Source: Amyelois transitella | Taxonomy: Eukaryota > Arthropoda > Insecta > Lepidoptera > Pyralidae | Length of the DNA: 64,000 bases | Direction: 5' to 3' | Assembly (NCBI RefSeq): GCF_032362555.1 | Contig: NC_083507.1 | Location: 3,351,001-3,415,000, forward strand | Shown: positions 13,601-24,276 of the stretch, piece after piece | Layout of the letters: every line of letters starts with the position of its first letter | How positions within the stretch are numbered: the first letter of the stretch is position 1 | Notes under the pieces: model-generated | What the model was told of the DNA's origin: nothing | Databases searched by the model: none | What the model saw: only the letters and a program-made list of their open reading frames with translations | Position numbers and translations under genes: made by a program

Positions 13601-14427
13601 GCTTTGATAGTATCTCATAACGTAACAGAACCGGTGTTAAGTTCGTCTCGTAACTGTATTTGTATAGAAATTTTTGTACCTAATAACAATAAGAGCAGGT
13701 TTGCATTTAAACGAAGTAGTTCTGTGTAAAACTTAGAAATCGCACATCCTGAATGTAGGTAACACCCATGACTTTGTAAATATTTTAGTACTGCATTATT
13801 TCGCTGCGACTGAGTGTTGTTGTTTGATAGAAACTGTAATACTTAAGTTTTATTATTAGTGATAAAATAAATAAAAGATAAAACATTAAATTGTGTTTCT
13901 TGTATGTAATTGCACTGTTGCACATTTTCCCTAACTTTCACGACCACTGTTTCCTTTGATGCATTCACTCTCTAATAACATTTTAATAACTTCTTCGTTC
14001 TTTTTCTGTCTAATACTATTGTTAATAATAACAGTCGGTTATTGTGACTTCAAACTGACCTTCCTGGGGCCCTACAGGTATGTCGACTCAATATCATTAA
14101 CACTTGGATTAATAATATATGACATAAATATAAGAAAAAACTTAGAATAACAATCAGCAAATAATTGTTTTAATTGTTTATAAATGCAGCAAAAAAGTTT
14201 AACCTTTAGGATTTTGTTTAAAAAAGTGTTCTAAAGTTTGACCTCGTTGACGAAATAGGTACTAAATATTTATGGTTGTTATTCTAATACACATTTTGAG
14301 TAATAAATTTTTTGTTTTCTAATCAAACATACCTAAGAAGTATTTGTTATATTTTATTTTTAAAATTTACAGCGAAGACTACTACGGTGACGTGGACCTG
14401 AAAGCCTTGAGGAAGTTGGGATATTGA
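1659..14427 (+). CDS. Gasp: Gasp / obstructor-C (CPAP3-C), secreted chitin-binding cuticle protein, two C-terminal isoforms
   Basis: Coding exons 1659-1704, 10048-10257, 11220-11408, 11832-12042, then either 13173-13305 (262 aa) or 14373-14427 (236 aa). All junctions are GT/AG with matching phase. The start is the first ATG after a TATA/initiator and opens a signal peptide (MNSRCLVVLA...), probably cut before Gln19. Three CBM14 domains with six cysteines each lie at about residues 24-79, 94-145 and 156-219. The stretches FKCPDDFGFYPHH and CDVFWNCWNGE match insect Gasp as I know it, so the identification is strong. Family role: extracellular binding and organisation of chitin in cuticle and tracheal lining. 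The codon of the last cysteine (219) is split by the last intron. Intron 1 is 8.3 kb; introns 2-4 (0.4-1.1 kb) hold nothing else I recognise. Codon usage in exons is GC-rich against AT-rich introns, which helps fix exon borders. Confidence 0.95.
1705..10047 (+). other. Gasp intron 1 (8.3 kb)
   Basis: AT-rich intron from gtacgt to tttacag. No exon was found inside. It holds a SINE 3' end (5360-5428), a degraded repeat ending in the cgggcgaagctgcgg-type motif (about 6245-6493), and two unusually GC-rich islands at about 7130-7275 and 9330-9560 that could be regulatory. The open frames at 3357, 4979, 5160, 7166 and 9368 lack splice context or family resemblance. Confidence 0.7.
5360..5428 (+). 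mobile_element. SINE 3' fragment
   Basis: Matches the last 70 bp of the window's main SINE (ttcaagactgttggctctgt, ctacccc.aaggatat, acgtgattatatg, then a TATG-like tail). 5'-truncated, within Gasp intron 1. Confidence 0.75.
13173..13305 (+). CDS. Gasp: Gasp terminal coding exon, isoform a
   Basis: First of two alternative last exons. It follows an acceptor ending ...ttttcag, completes the split Cys219 codon and encodes EDYYGDLDLKTIRKSELLAG followed by a Gln/Pro/Lys-rich basic tail, stop TAA at 13303. Drosophila Gasp has a similar tail (DYYGDLDLK.IRKSELL), so this is the ancestral-looking ending. The 3' UTR has polyadenylation signals near 13408 and at 13866-13875. Confidence 0.92.
13370..13427 (+). 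terminator. 3' UTR stem-loop with AATAAA in the loop (Gasp isoform a)
   Basis: CATCACGAGTAAC (13370-13382) pairs perfectly with GTTACTCGTGATG (13415-13427), a 13-bp stem with a 32-nt loop. The loop contains AATAAA at 13408-13413. CTTC and GAAG just outside can extend the stem after a small internal loop. It begins 64 nt after the stop codon. Confidence 0.7.
13866..13875 (+). terminator. distal poly(A) signals of Gasp isoform a
   Basis: Two overlapping AATAAA hexamers (13866-13871 and 13870-13875), followed within 30 nt by a GT-rich stretch (ttgtgtttcttgtatg), the usual layout of a polyadenylation site. This ends the isoform-a 3' UTR about 570 nt after the stop. Confidence 0.65.
14373..14427 (+). 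CDS. Gasp: Gasp terminal coding exon, isoform b (exon duplicate)
   Basis: Second alternative last exon, 1.2 kb downstream of the first. It starts in the same phase with a paralogous sequence, EDYYGDVDLKALRKLGY, and stops at TGA 14425-14427, giving a tail 26 residues shorter. It lacks the basic Gln/Pro/Lys tail. Its own polyadenylation signals lie at 14682-14687 and 14970-14975. The two exons cannot both be translated because the first has a stop and its own poly(A) signals. A pair of C-terminal isoforms is also described for Tribolium CPAP3-C, which supports this exon being functional. Confidence 0.88.
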
Positions 14428-14681
14428 ATGACGAGAAGCGGCTCCAAGGGCAGACTGAAATTCAATCTTTTCGACTTGATTTGATTCATTATTCTCTTCT
14501 TAAGCCACGGGATAAGTGTGTGCGAAAGTGATGTGTAATTTTCGGTATGTCTGAGAGGCGCTCTCTGTGTGAACTCTATGGACTATTCTCGAAGCTAGTG
14601 CCTTTATTTAAAAATGCTGTTCGCTTATATTCCAATCGATATATTTTCTATTGAAATATCGATTGCCTAGTCGATACAATC

Positions 14682-14975
14682 AATAAAAGTAAGTGCTAAC
14701 GCAATTTCAAATTGATTTTTTTATACAAAACTGAATACCTAATTGCGTTATGCAATGTGTTACACTTTCGGGTATTAAAAATTTACTTTGACAGTTTCCG
14801 AGAAAACGTGAATCTTTCGAAATTTCGTTTCTGAGTGTTGCCAATATGAGCTTCCAGTGACGACCTTGACATGGCACCAACTGAGCGTTGGTTCCGTGTC
14901 GAATAATGTTGTTTAGTCATAAATTAAAAATTTAAGTTTTAAGATAGCATGTTAATACGAGTTTATGTAAATAAA
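14682..14975 (+). terminator. poly(A) signals of Gasp isoform b
   Basis: AATAAA at 14682-14687 and again at 14970-14975 lie downstream of the isoform-b stop. The second is followed by tacttatattctac and a T/G-rich stretch and probably marks the end of the gene. A 10-bp stem (CAATCGATAT at 14633-14642, ATATCGATTG at 14656-14665) precedes the first hexamer by 16 nt. Confidence 0.6.
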
Positions 14976-15958
14976 GTACTTATATTCTACAACATGGATG
15001 TTTTTTATTGTTATCCTTGTAATCCATAATAGACTAATATTTTGGTAACACATTCAAAAATGTTCCAAAGAAAGCTGAGGTGTAAAATAAAAGACAATTG
15101 ATATATCGATATTTATTATCATGTATGTATTTTCTAAAAAAAAGAATACAATAACATTCACATAGTAAAATAAATAAGTGTCACTTGTCGTTGTCACTTT
15201 CTAAGAACAAATGATTTAATAATTAATTAAATATCCATAAAAGAGAGTGGGTTACAAGTAATGGACTAACTTGTAGAAAGTCTGAGAAACTAAACCTGTA
15301 GATAATCATAAATAAATTCTCTTTTCTCTTTATACTGTCACTGTAATTTCTCTAGTCAGGTTTATTTACTCTTTGCTCAAACACAATTTTAATTCAGTGA
15401 ATTAATTATAAAAGTAAGACCTCGTTACCACTCACGACAGTTCTTTTATTACACCATCAGCTGATGAAATAGGATCAAATGTTACATATTCCGACTTACT
15501 TAAATAAGAATGTCACTATCGTAAGTATGTGTGGGATTAGGTTCATTTACCGATTACAGAGACCTTCAATTGACAGGTCTAAGTCAAGAAAAGACTATAC
15601 CACCTCTTTCTGGATATGGTAAGTATACATATTAGATAAAGCATAAAACATTGGCATTAAGAGAGATAAGATTTTTTATTAATTGAAATTTGTGATAAAT
15701 TCATAAAATGAATAGATTATGCAATGCCACTGACGATGCACTGGGAATACGTAAAAATGAGATGAAATAAAATTAATGGCTTTGTAAATTATAACTTCAG
15801 TCTGAAATAAGCGCTTGATGTTTATTCCACACTAATATAATATTTCATGTGTCCACGAGCGCGCATTTCGGAGTGTACTTTGAACTTAAACTAATGGAGC
15901 ATTTTACCAGCATCTTAATACGAAGCGAACACCTAATTTCTTTCCGAAAATATACCTA
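14976..15958. other. convergent intergenic gap between Gasp and the two-domain gene
   Basis: About 1 kb of AT-rich DNA between the Gasp poly(A) signal and the stop codon of the minus-strand neighbour. TTTATT at 15821-15826 (AATAAA on the minus strand) is a candidate poly(A) signal for the minus-strand gene, 133 nt past its stop. No other feature seen. Confidence 0.5.
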
Positions 15959-18900
15959 TTATTTATTAATTGTGGATAGTAGTTGGTTGATAGCATCTTC
16001 GCGCGACGTCGCCTTGTGACTGGCTAGCAAGCCTGGAAAGATACATTTTGTTAGGTAAAATAGAACTGTTAACCAATAGTTTTTCAAGCTTCAATACTGG
16101 TCTGGTAAGAATTAGTTATAAAATCAATCAAAGACTTATTAACTTTGGTCATCCAGCTAATACACATATCTCATGTTTTGTTTTATCTTTGAAATGATCA
16201 GTGATAAATCATACCTAATTGTAAAAAATTTAAAATTCTAAATGTTTGTTAACCCTTTTAAATTTATGGTTTTACTTAAGACTCTTCGTTTTTCTCTTAA
16301 ATAAGTACGGTCTTATTCTTAGCTGTTTTTTAAAGGCAAATAGTCTGAAACTGAAATTGCATCCATATTTACTGTAAAATGAATTAGGAGTAGTAAGAAG
16401 TCCAGCGTGGTTCCCGGCACCAATAAAAAAAGAATAGGACCACTCCATCTCGTGGCTCCTATGGATGTCGTATAAGTGTACTGAGGGAACGGCTTATAAA
16501 CTTGGGATTCTTATTTTAGGCGATGGGCTAGCAACCTGACACTTTTTGAATCTCAATTCTATCATTAAGCCAAACAGCTGAACGTGGCCTATCACTCTTT
16601 TCAAGACTGTTGGCTCCATCTACCCCGCAAGGGATAAAGACGTGATTATATGTATGTATGTATGAAAGAAGTATAGACACCTACTACTGAAAATTTGCGA
16701 TAGTTATAAGTATTTTTAAGTAATATTAAAACTATAAATAAAGAACTACGTAGTTAACTACAAAATCCTTTTGACAAAAACCTAGGTTTTTACAAGAGGC
16801 GACTCCCATCTGACCTACCTTAGCTCAACCTACTTTGACCTCACTTGGTAAAAAATATACTTACTTTCTTGCTTAAAAATGGAATTGGAGAAGATGAAGT
16901 CACTTCCAAAATAAGGTTTAGGTGCTGGTTTAAGTAATGGGATTTCTGGAGAGGCGGGGGGTGGATTTGACGGGGGTGCCGTGGGGTAGAAGGTAGGGCG
17001 TTGGGCAGGGGTGTTGGTCGACGAAGCTGGTGGGGCTGGCGCTGGTGCAGTCTCAACATTGGGCAAGGATGGCGCGTCTGGCAGCGTCGGCGCGCAGTTA
17101 ACTTGATTACGGTAATCGCATACTCCGAGTGTCTGAAAAATCAATAACCAATGATGTAAAACTTTATTAGTGATAAACAAAGTATTACCAAAATTTCTAG
17201 GCATGTTCCTTGGGAAATGAAAGCACTAACACGGCAGCCTTAAACGGGGACTATTTAAACTAGTCGAGCTGCGGGCGTATAAATGCCTAAATCAATGCCC
17301 TCATTTGAAAATGCAAAAGTTTGTAAGAAGGTATGTGTGGATGTGTGTATATTTGTTACGATATATTTGCACGTAATATTTCACGTTATTTATTTCATTT
17401 GCGAAGACGTCAGTAGGCGTGCCCAAGACCTTAAACGCAACGGACTGGAGCGACAACAAATAACATTACGGAGGTTATCTTTCGAATGTATCAGCAAAAC
17501 AAAACAAACAAAATGCAAGACAACAAAGCAAGGAATGCCGCTTCATCCTGGCTCGGTCTTCTGTGCATTGTGAAGTACCTCGTTATAGGCGAGGTCGGCA
17601 GGACATTGGAACTTCACCGGCTGCTTGCCGACGCACACGAAGAACTCATTACAGTTTGCCTTGTTTCTGAACGTCTGGAAGTCTTGGCGGCAGAGATTCG
17701 TCGGCACTTGAAAAATAAAGTTTTGTGAACTTAAATTGTAATAGGTTCCTATAGAAATGTGTGACTTTTCACATCATGTCATCTCATTGACATATTCTTG
17801 ATAACATTAAATCAGCTGCCCATCAAGATAATATTAGGTTTTTTATTTTAACAATATCTCATTCAATTTAAATGTCTGTGGTTTACGTTTTATCTAAAAA
17901 AATAATTAATTTGCATGTTTACCCATGAATAAATTTATTAAATTTTCAGCTGCAACGTAGGTCAAATAACATTCTACGAATTCAATATTTGGATTGTAAT
18001 TCAAGTTAGTATCTTCTATAGCTTTATGATTGTGTTATGTCAATTTGGTTGTTATCTGTGCTAATGAATAAATAAGTAAGCCCACAATGTTAGTTGTGCA
18101 ACATGATGATGTTACGGAATTTTACAATATTTTGCATAATATCCACTTGACATTTTCATCTATTTGTATGGTAAATTTTACATAACTAAATTAGCATCCA
18201 ATAGGCGTAGATCAGATCGTGGAAAGCGATAAATATTTTAGTAACAAAGCAACGGTGTTAAATAATTTGAAAATCTTATTGTTGCATCTGTTGTGTTTAT
18301 TTAAATGTGTATCAAGGCCAAAAATACGGTACTTAAAACTTTTAGTACAAGACTTTGGGTATATCGAACAATACAATACAAAATAAAATGTTTTGTGTAT
18401 TAGTTACTCGTATCAATAACCGCAGTAAATTAAGTGAAAATAAAATCATACTTTAAGAACGCAAATTCTATTGCCATCATTTAAGCAGCCCATTAAAGTT
18501 GCAAACGAGCCTAACAAGATGATTAACACTTACCAGGCTTCAACCTGTTTTTGCAATCGACATTATCAGAGTAGTCGCAGAACCCAGCTCCAGAGAACAT
18601 CAAGCCTTCTGGGCACTGCTGCTCGAAGGCCCACCCATCCCAACAGTTGAGAAAACTGCTGCAAGATTTAGGAGATGCGAAGGACCCTCGTTTCCCGGAG
18701 CATAAGGCATTGGGTTCAATGACCGGCTGCTTCTGAGGGAGAATGAGGTTGTTCTCGTAGACTGGGTCGTTGGAGATGTCCTGGATCACCTGCTCCGAGA
18801 CGGGGATCATGAAACACGCCGAGGTCCCGCTGATTGATATCGGCTGAAATTGTAACACAAATTATAATTACCGTAGAATTTTTTTTCGTGAATGTTGAAA

Positions 18901-21900
18901 GTTCGGACCAGTTCTTATTTCTTTTGGCACATTATAAAGTACTCGTAGAATTAAAAATGTCATCTATTGATAAATAGCTTTTCAGATCTGACTGAATAGC
19001 TGAAATACGCTTGGCAAAAACGGAAATCTTTAAGAGATAATAACCAGAATCTCTTACAGGAACGGAAGGATATTTGCGTTCTTTAAAAGTTATAGAATAT
19101 TAGATACTAAATTCGGTGCTTACCCGAAGATAATTGAAGAATGGATTTAGGAAATTCCAAAACAGTGGCAAGTTTCCAGCATTGAGAAAGAAGTTCTGGA
19201 GATACGGGTTGCTGAAGATATTTACCATACGGCCACCTTCATCGTAAACTGTAAAAAATTATAAAAATATAAGTAAACATAAGTTGTAACATATAAAATA
19301 TTTTTTTTAGATATCACGTAAAATAAATAAAAACCTAACCTCTCCTCGTCTTTATCTTCATAATAACGCTGTTTGGTAATCCAAATAGATAATATTTTTA
19401 TGCATGCATTAAAACATGTGATTTTTTTTTCTAATAACTGCAGTCCGCGCTTGTTCTAAGTTTTTCAGGCTACAGTTTTATCTGTTTAGGTTAATGTAAC
19501 AAATTGAGGTTGGTTTGAAATGTCTGACGGTAAGTAAGAAGGATTAAGTCTATAGATGGGAAATACTAGTTATAGGAAGTTTAGGTACAGAGGTCACTAT
19601 GTAGTATCTAATATTTTAATCACGTTACATTAGGATATAGACGTGATCATATGTATGTATGTATGTTCATGTTACATTAACAGTTGATTGTACTTAGTCC
19701 ACAAAGCTACAACTAGCAATGTATTTTATAACTTAGCCTTACAAGCACTATAACTCATCGCTATCCATAGTCACTACTTGACAGGTGAATAGGATTATCA
19801 TGCCTTCATGCCGGAAGTGTAGGCTTCAACTGATAACAAGACAAGCCGTGAGTTAGAAGTTTATTTTGTTCCATTTTTTTAATATCGAAAATCTCTTGTG
19901 TAGACCATCTGACGATCTTCTCCCCTACTTATTATACTTACTTATATACTTATTTATACATCATACTTAAGATGGCATTGTTTATGACTAAATAAGTAAT
20001 AAAAAAAGTTATGTTCCATTAACAGCGTAGTAGAACAAGTCCTTCATTTGAAATAAGTTTACAAAGCTACAACTGTAACTAATCTTCCATAACTTAGTCT
20101 CCTATAACTTAGCTTTACAAGTACAATAACTCATCCCTGTCAACAGCCATTACTTGACAGGTGAATACGATCATCTTGCCCTCGTGCCGGCAGTGTTGGC
20201 TTCAACGGACAAAAAGACGAGCCGTGAGTTGTAAGTATAGGACGATATAAATCTCTCGGAACATCAGTTCAATGACCGGCGATCCTTCGCTTCCAAATGA
20301 TAATGTGGTAAATCAATATTGTGAAAATAAAGTAGAAATACAAAATGTAGGATTGATATTGGTTTTAATCTGTTTATGTGTACTGAACTTAGTATATTAT
20401 GATTTTCGTAGATAGGTATATTATTCACACTTAATATATGTTGATGTAACTTTGTATATTTTATTTATGTTAATAAAATCTTTGCCTACTTCAAATCACT
20501 TACTAATAAGATTTTACACTTATAAGATTTTTGTGCGAGGAAATTATATCTTTTTTACGTTTAAAATAGCGATTAAAGCAAAAGTTGTATGTTATGGACA
20601 AACAAATGTAAGTGTGGGATTCGAGGAGTAACCGCGTAAGAAACTCCGACTTTCGTGGGATTACAATATGTTATATAGCAGATAAAATGAAAAACAATTC
20701 ACCGTACTAAAGGAATCTGCAGTCTATTAGGGGAACAAATTTCTAGAATCACCTTACCGCAAAGGGAATTAAAAAAATCAAGGGTTGACATCGCTAAGAT
20801 AATAGAGCCAATAGATCCAAAATAGAGAATACATAATAGATACATTATGTCTATTCTATAGGTTTATCTCATGATAAGTCTGTGGTTAACCCTCTGGGTA
20901 CTTGTACTTGAGATAGATATCTTCTTAAACATTGCCTCACAATTTATAGCACCTTCGGCACTGTGTAACATTTAAATCTTTATTTTTGATAACTTCCTGC
21001 AGTTTTAAGATTGAGGTTTATTTATGGATGTTTGTGGAATCAGATCTTTTAATTGTTTCCTTGAATAAAAACAAAGACAATTTCATCACATAATGTCAGA
21101 GGTGAGGCAATTGAAAGTAGATTGTGAAAATGTGTATGTACATTGTACATATTACATGTAATGGTAATAAGAAGAATAAGTAACACTTAAGTTAATTACA
21201 AATTTCAATTGCAGTATAATAATAGGACCACTCCATATCTTTTTCATGGATGTCTAATGGAACTTAGGATTTATCTTGCAGACTATAGGCCATCTGTTAC
21301 TATTTGAATTTCAATATGTCCTTCCAGTCTTTTCAAGACTTTTGAATCCGTCTACCCCGCAAGGAATAAAGACGTGATTAGTATGTGTGAAAATATAAAG
21401 CCCTTATTGCTTTCATAAAACCTCCTCTAAGCCGCTTTATGATTACCCTTCTACTATTGACAGATTAATTTCCACATCTGATGCAATGCGAAGAGTTAAA
21501 TTACCATTTTTATTTGAGTACCGTTTCGTAATTACGTCCTGTAGAGCTTATGAGATAGCTCTGCCCTATAGAACTTGTTTTGCACTGACATCTGTATATA
21601 ATAATGTTGCACGGTGGTAAGAGTAAGGACCTCGCGGTCAAAATACTCGCAGTTGTGACGTGAGCCTAGATTTATCTCAATTATCCTTGTGATATAAATT
21701 AGTGCGATGTATGTAGATAAATGTAGATTTGTTAGGGTTGCATGGGTTTGTTTTGTCATAACGTTTGTAATAGGCAATAAATAATTGTATTCGTGTAATC
21801 GAGATTTATATGGTACGCATTATTTTTTAAAGTTTTCTTATATGAGTAATAACAATGAACGAATAAATTAAATTGGTAATCATGAATTCACGGGAATTCA

Positions 21901-23064
21901 ATTACGGGAATAGTATCAATCATATATGTATGTATTTCATTATTTAATTATGACAAATATAAGAGTACAAAGTTCTAATATTATAATCAAGATCTAGACT
22001 TAATCTGATTACATTTATAACCGCTGCGCTATATAGGACTTTTTATGACTCAAAACATTCTTAGCATTATTTTTGATAACCCTTTTTCTGTATATTTTTA
22101 GTATCTACCGAACGTCATATATTACTTCCCCAAGCAGTGCTTAAAGTTTTACTTTTACTTCAACTATAGCAGTTAGAGGGTTTGGTAGAAGTGGGTTGGG
22201 GAAGTCAGTTTGAAGTTCCATATTTGCAGTTTCACGTAAGATTTAAAATTATTGTGCTTAAACACTTATTTATTTAAATTTATTAAATTACAGTTTTTTT
22301 TATATTTTTATATAAAAAATAGTAATATTGTAAAAAAATTAAATAGATTTTGATTAAAAATTATTTTTCTTAATTATTATGAAGTACCAAACTTCTTTAG
22401 GAATACTTTGTGGGAGAGAGAGAAAACTTTAAAGAAATTAAATAATGCATACACTTACATATAGTCACGCCTATATCTCTTGCGGGGTAGACAGAGCCAA
22501 TAGTCTTGAAAAGACTGATAGGCCACATTCAGCTGTTTGGCATATTGATAGAGATTAAATAGTGACATGTTCCTAGCCCATCGCCCAAAAAAAGAATCCT
22601 TAGTTTAAAAGCCTATTCTTTAGTCGCCTCTTACGACATTCATGGGAAAGTAATGTTGCGGTTCTACTCTTTTTTGTATTGGTGCCGGGAACCACACAGC
22701 GAATTAAATAATGTTGAGGAACATTATATTGATCAGGACCAATAATATCATATGCATATAATGAATAGAAACGTTTTGTATGTACTCAAGTCAATATAAC
22801 AAATTAAATCCAGTACAGATAAAGCAAGATCATCAGGACTAGACCCACAGAATTATCTATTTAATTGATTCTACTACTTAAATGGACTATCATAGTTATA
22901 TATTTTATATACAGTAAAAAATCAATATAGAGATACTATAAAAAGATACTACTGTAAAGATACTCACATAAAAATTTCTTCTGCCTATTATTCTTTAATT
23001 CCGTTGTGTCATCAGCGCGCGCGGCAGCCGTAAAGACCAACCCAAGTAAGATGAACTTAATCAT
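15959..23064 (-). CDS. divergent two-domain peritrophin-type chitin-binding secreted protein
   Basis: Minus-strand exons in gene order: 22968-23064, 19124-19248, 18534-18843, 17579-17706, 16865-17132, 15959-16032. All have GT/AG borders and compatible phases and sum to 334 codons (333 aa). Signal peptide MIKFILLGLVFTAAARA; then a linker with an aromatic, hydrophobic run (about residues 44-74, rich in Phe/Asn/Leu/Tyr); CBM14 domain 1 at 122-171; domain 2 at 183-233, split between exons 4 and 5; then a Pro/Ala-rich region (about 234-310) and a short charged tail ending STINK. It lacks the third CBM14 domain of its neighbours. I cannot match it to a named family member; it may be a lineage-specific or little-studied CPAP3 relative. 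It sits tail-to-tail with Gasp. The least certain parts are the small last exon and the AAG acceptor of exon 4. Confidence 0.82.
16404..16664 (+). mobile_element. SINE, near full length
   Basis: Begins cgtggttcccggcacc and runs through aaaaagaataggaccactcc, gcgatgggctagcaacctga, caagactgttggctccatct and a (TATG)n tail. About 260 bp, in the last intron of the minus-strand two-domain gene and antisense to it. Confidence 0.88.
16777..16832 (-). repeat. short dispersed repeat ('aggtttttacaagaggcgac')
   Basis: aggtttttacaagaggcgac followed by tcccatctgacctacctt is the reverse complement of a motif seen at 50755-50818, 53573-53640, 61195-61262 and 61905-61975 (gaggtcag..ggagt.gcttcg...aaa.cctgac). 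The same orientation is found at 25856-25922. Parent element unknown. Confidence 0.55.
19633..19665 (+). mobile_element. SINE tail fragment
   Basis: ggatatagacgtgatcatat followed by (GTAT)n: only the extreme 3' end of the SINE, heavily 5'-truncated. Confidence 0.65.
19696..19862 (+). repeat. first copy of a diverged direct repeat
   Basis: About 165 bp (acaaagctacaact, tacttgacaggtgaata, atgccggaagtg, gccgtgagtt) recurs with substitutions and small indels at 20055-20235. It shows no similarity to the SINE or LINE tails in the window and has no coding potential. Confidence 0.75.
20055..20235 (+). repeat. second copy of the diverged direct repeat
   Basis: Same order of blocks as 19696-19862 (acaaagctacaact, tacttgacaggtgaata, gtgccggcagtg, gccgtgagtt), with an internal partial repetition of ataacttag. 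The copies are separated by about 190 bp. Confidence 0.75.
21225..21390 (+). mobile_element. degraded SINE
   Basis: aataggaccactccatatct ... gactataggccat ... tcttttcaagacttttgaat ... accccgcaaggaataaagac: an internally deleted, diverged copy, older than those with intact consensus. Confidence 0.7.
22457..22699 (-). mobile_element. SINE, near full length, minus orientation
   Basis: Reverse complement of the consensus: tatatctcttgcggggtaga ... agtcttgaaaagactgatag ... cctagcccatcgcc ... tattggtgccgggaaccaca. It is in sense orientation relative to the minus-strand host gene, 270 bp upstream (higher-coordinate side) of which lies its first exon. Confidence 0.85.
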
Positions 23065-23123
23065 CGTATCCTTGCCAGTGAACGGTTCTACAGGGCAATG
23101 TCAGGGATAGTCGCAAAGCCTAG

Positions 23124-23131
23124 CTTATATA
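23124..23131 (-). promoter_or_regulatory. TATA box of the two-domain gene
   Basis: TATATAAG on the minus strand, 60 bp upstream of the ATG at 23064. It supports a short 5' UTR and the choice of the first coding exon. Confidence 0.65.
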
Positions 23132-23976
23132 GGTTCGCACGACGCGAACGAGTATACATACGTGGGTTCTAGTTTTGGCCTGGATGGCAAGGCCTAAAAG
23201 GATACGCTACAGTATGAGAAATTTTTACGACAGTTTTATGTATTGTAATTGCTGTAATGTTGGAATAAAGTAATAAAATTTTATTCACGCTTATGTTTCT
23301 GGTTTTGTGACAATTGAACAAACGAGATATTATTTATGGAGGAGTAAGTTTAATAATACATAGTTTGAACTGAACAGAATTGTAAGAATGTAACCCCATT
23401 TGTAGTTTGCAGTTCATGAAATGTTATTGTCTACATTTTTTAAGACTGATTAATTCTTAAATATTTTTGTAAATTTTTTAAATTAAAGAAAATGTTAATT
23501 CTGAGTCACTAGGACTCGGTGTCGATCTGGAGTCAGGTCAAGACTGGGAATGTCTATTTATGTATGTGTTTGTTGTACATGGCATATCTACCTTTGTTTT
23601 TGCAGGACTTAGGGTTTGCATATTATTTTCCGTTTATTATTTATTTCTATATTTTACCATTCACACGATTGAATCCTGTTGTTATTTTAAAACATTCTAG
23701 AAAAAAGTCAAGAAATCTTATATATTCAACCCAAATACAAAATATTTGCTCACAATGAGCAATGGTAAGATTAATTTTTGTGAATATATTTCTATAAATC
23801 TTTGTCTGCCATTTTGACATGACACTGAATGGGTATCATTTACAGACGTGCACATCTCAGCCCTCGATGGTATCATGATGGATTGTATTCCTTGCACCGA
23901 GCGCAGCACTCATAAAGTGACTTTACATCTTGATTAAAACCTTTGCTCACTTGATAAAGGTTTCATTTGATAAAAG

Positions 23977-24276
23977 TTGGTTAAATTATTTTTGCAATTA
24001 AGCATGAAACATAAGAAAGGTAAGATTTTATTTATTACATTTTGTATGCAGGGTAATTTTGCGAACCACCTTTTCATGCTTGGCCTAAATCCCAAGACTG
24101 ATAATGACATACCGGCAAGCTGGCAACTATTAAAAAACTGTAACAAATTTATACTGCATGGAAAACTTGAACTAAATACAACAAGTAAAATATATGAAGA
24201 ACTAATAAAGAAATATTTTAACGAACCAACAAACAATCTAGAGATCTGCACATACATGTACACAAAATCGAAGTAA
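23977..24276 (+). other. unassigned open reading frame, 99 codons
   Basis: Open frame containing GNFANHLFMLGLNPKTDND and ending NLEICTYMYTKSK. Its composition (Lys/Asn/Leu-rich, evenly mixed) looks more protein-like than most random frames here, but I recognise no domain, and the antisense strand is also open over the same span. There is no clear start context or splice partner. It may be a piece of a transposon-encoded protein or simply chance. Confidence 0.25.

Larger units (their letters stand above)
19249..22967 (-). other. intron 1 of the two-domain gene (3.7 kb)
   Basis: Runs from donor GTGAG to acceptor TTTTTTACAG on the minus strand. Besides SINE pieces at 19633-19665, 21225-21390 and 22457-22699 it holds a duplicated non-coding block (19696-19862 and 20055-20235). 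No additional exon was found. Confidence 0.65.

Noticed and set aside
13956-14150. 64-codon frame between the two Gasp terminal exons
   Set aside because: Lies in AT-rich spacer after the poly(A) signal of isoform a; no splice signals or domain.
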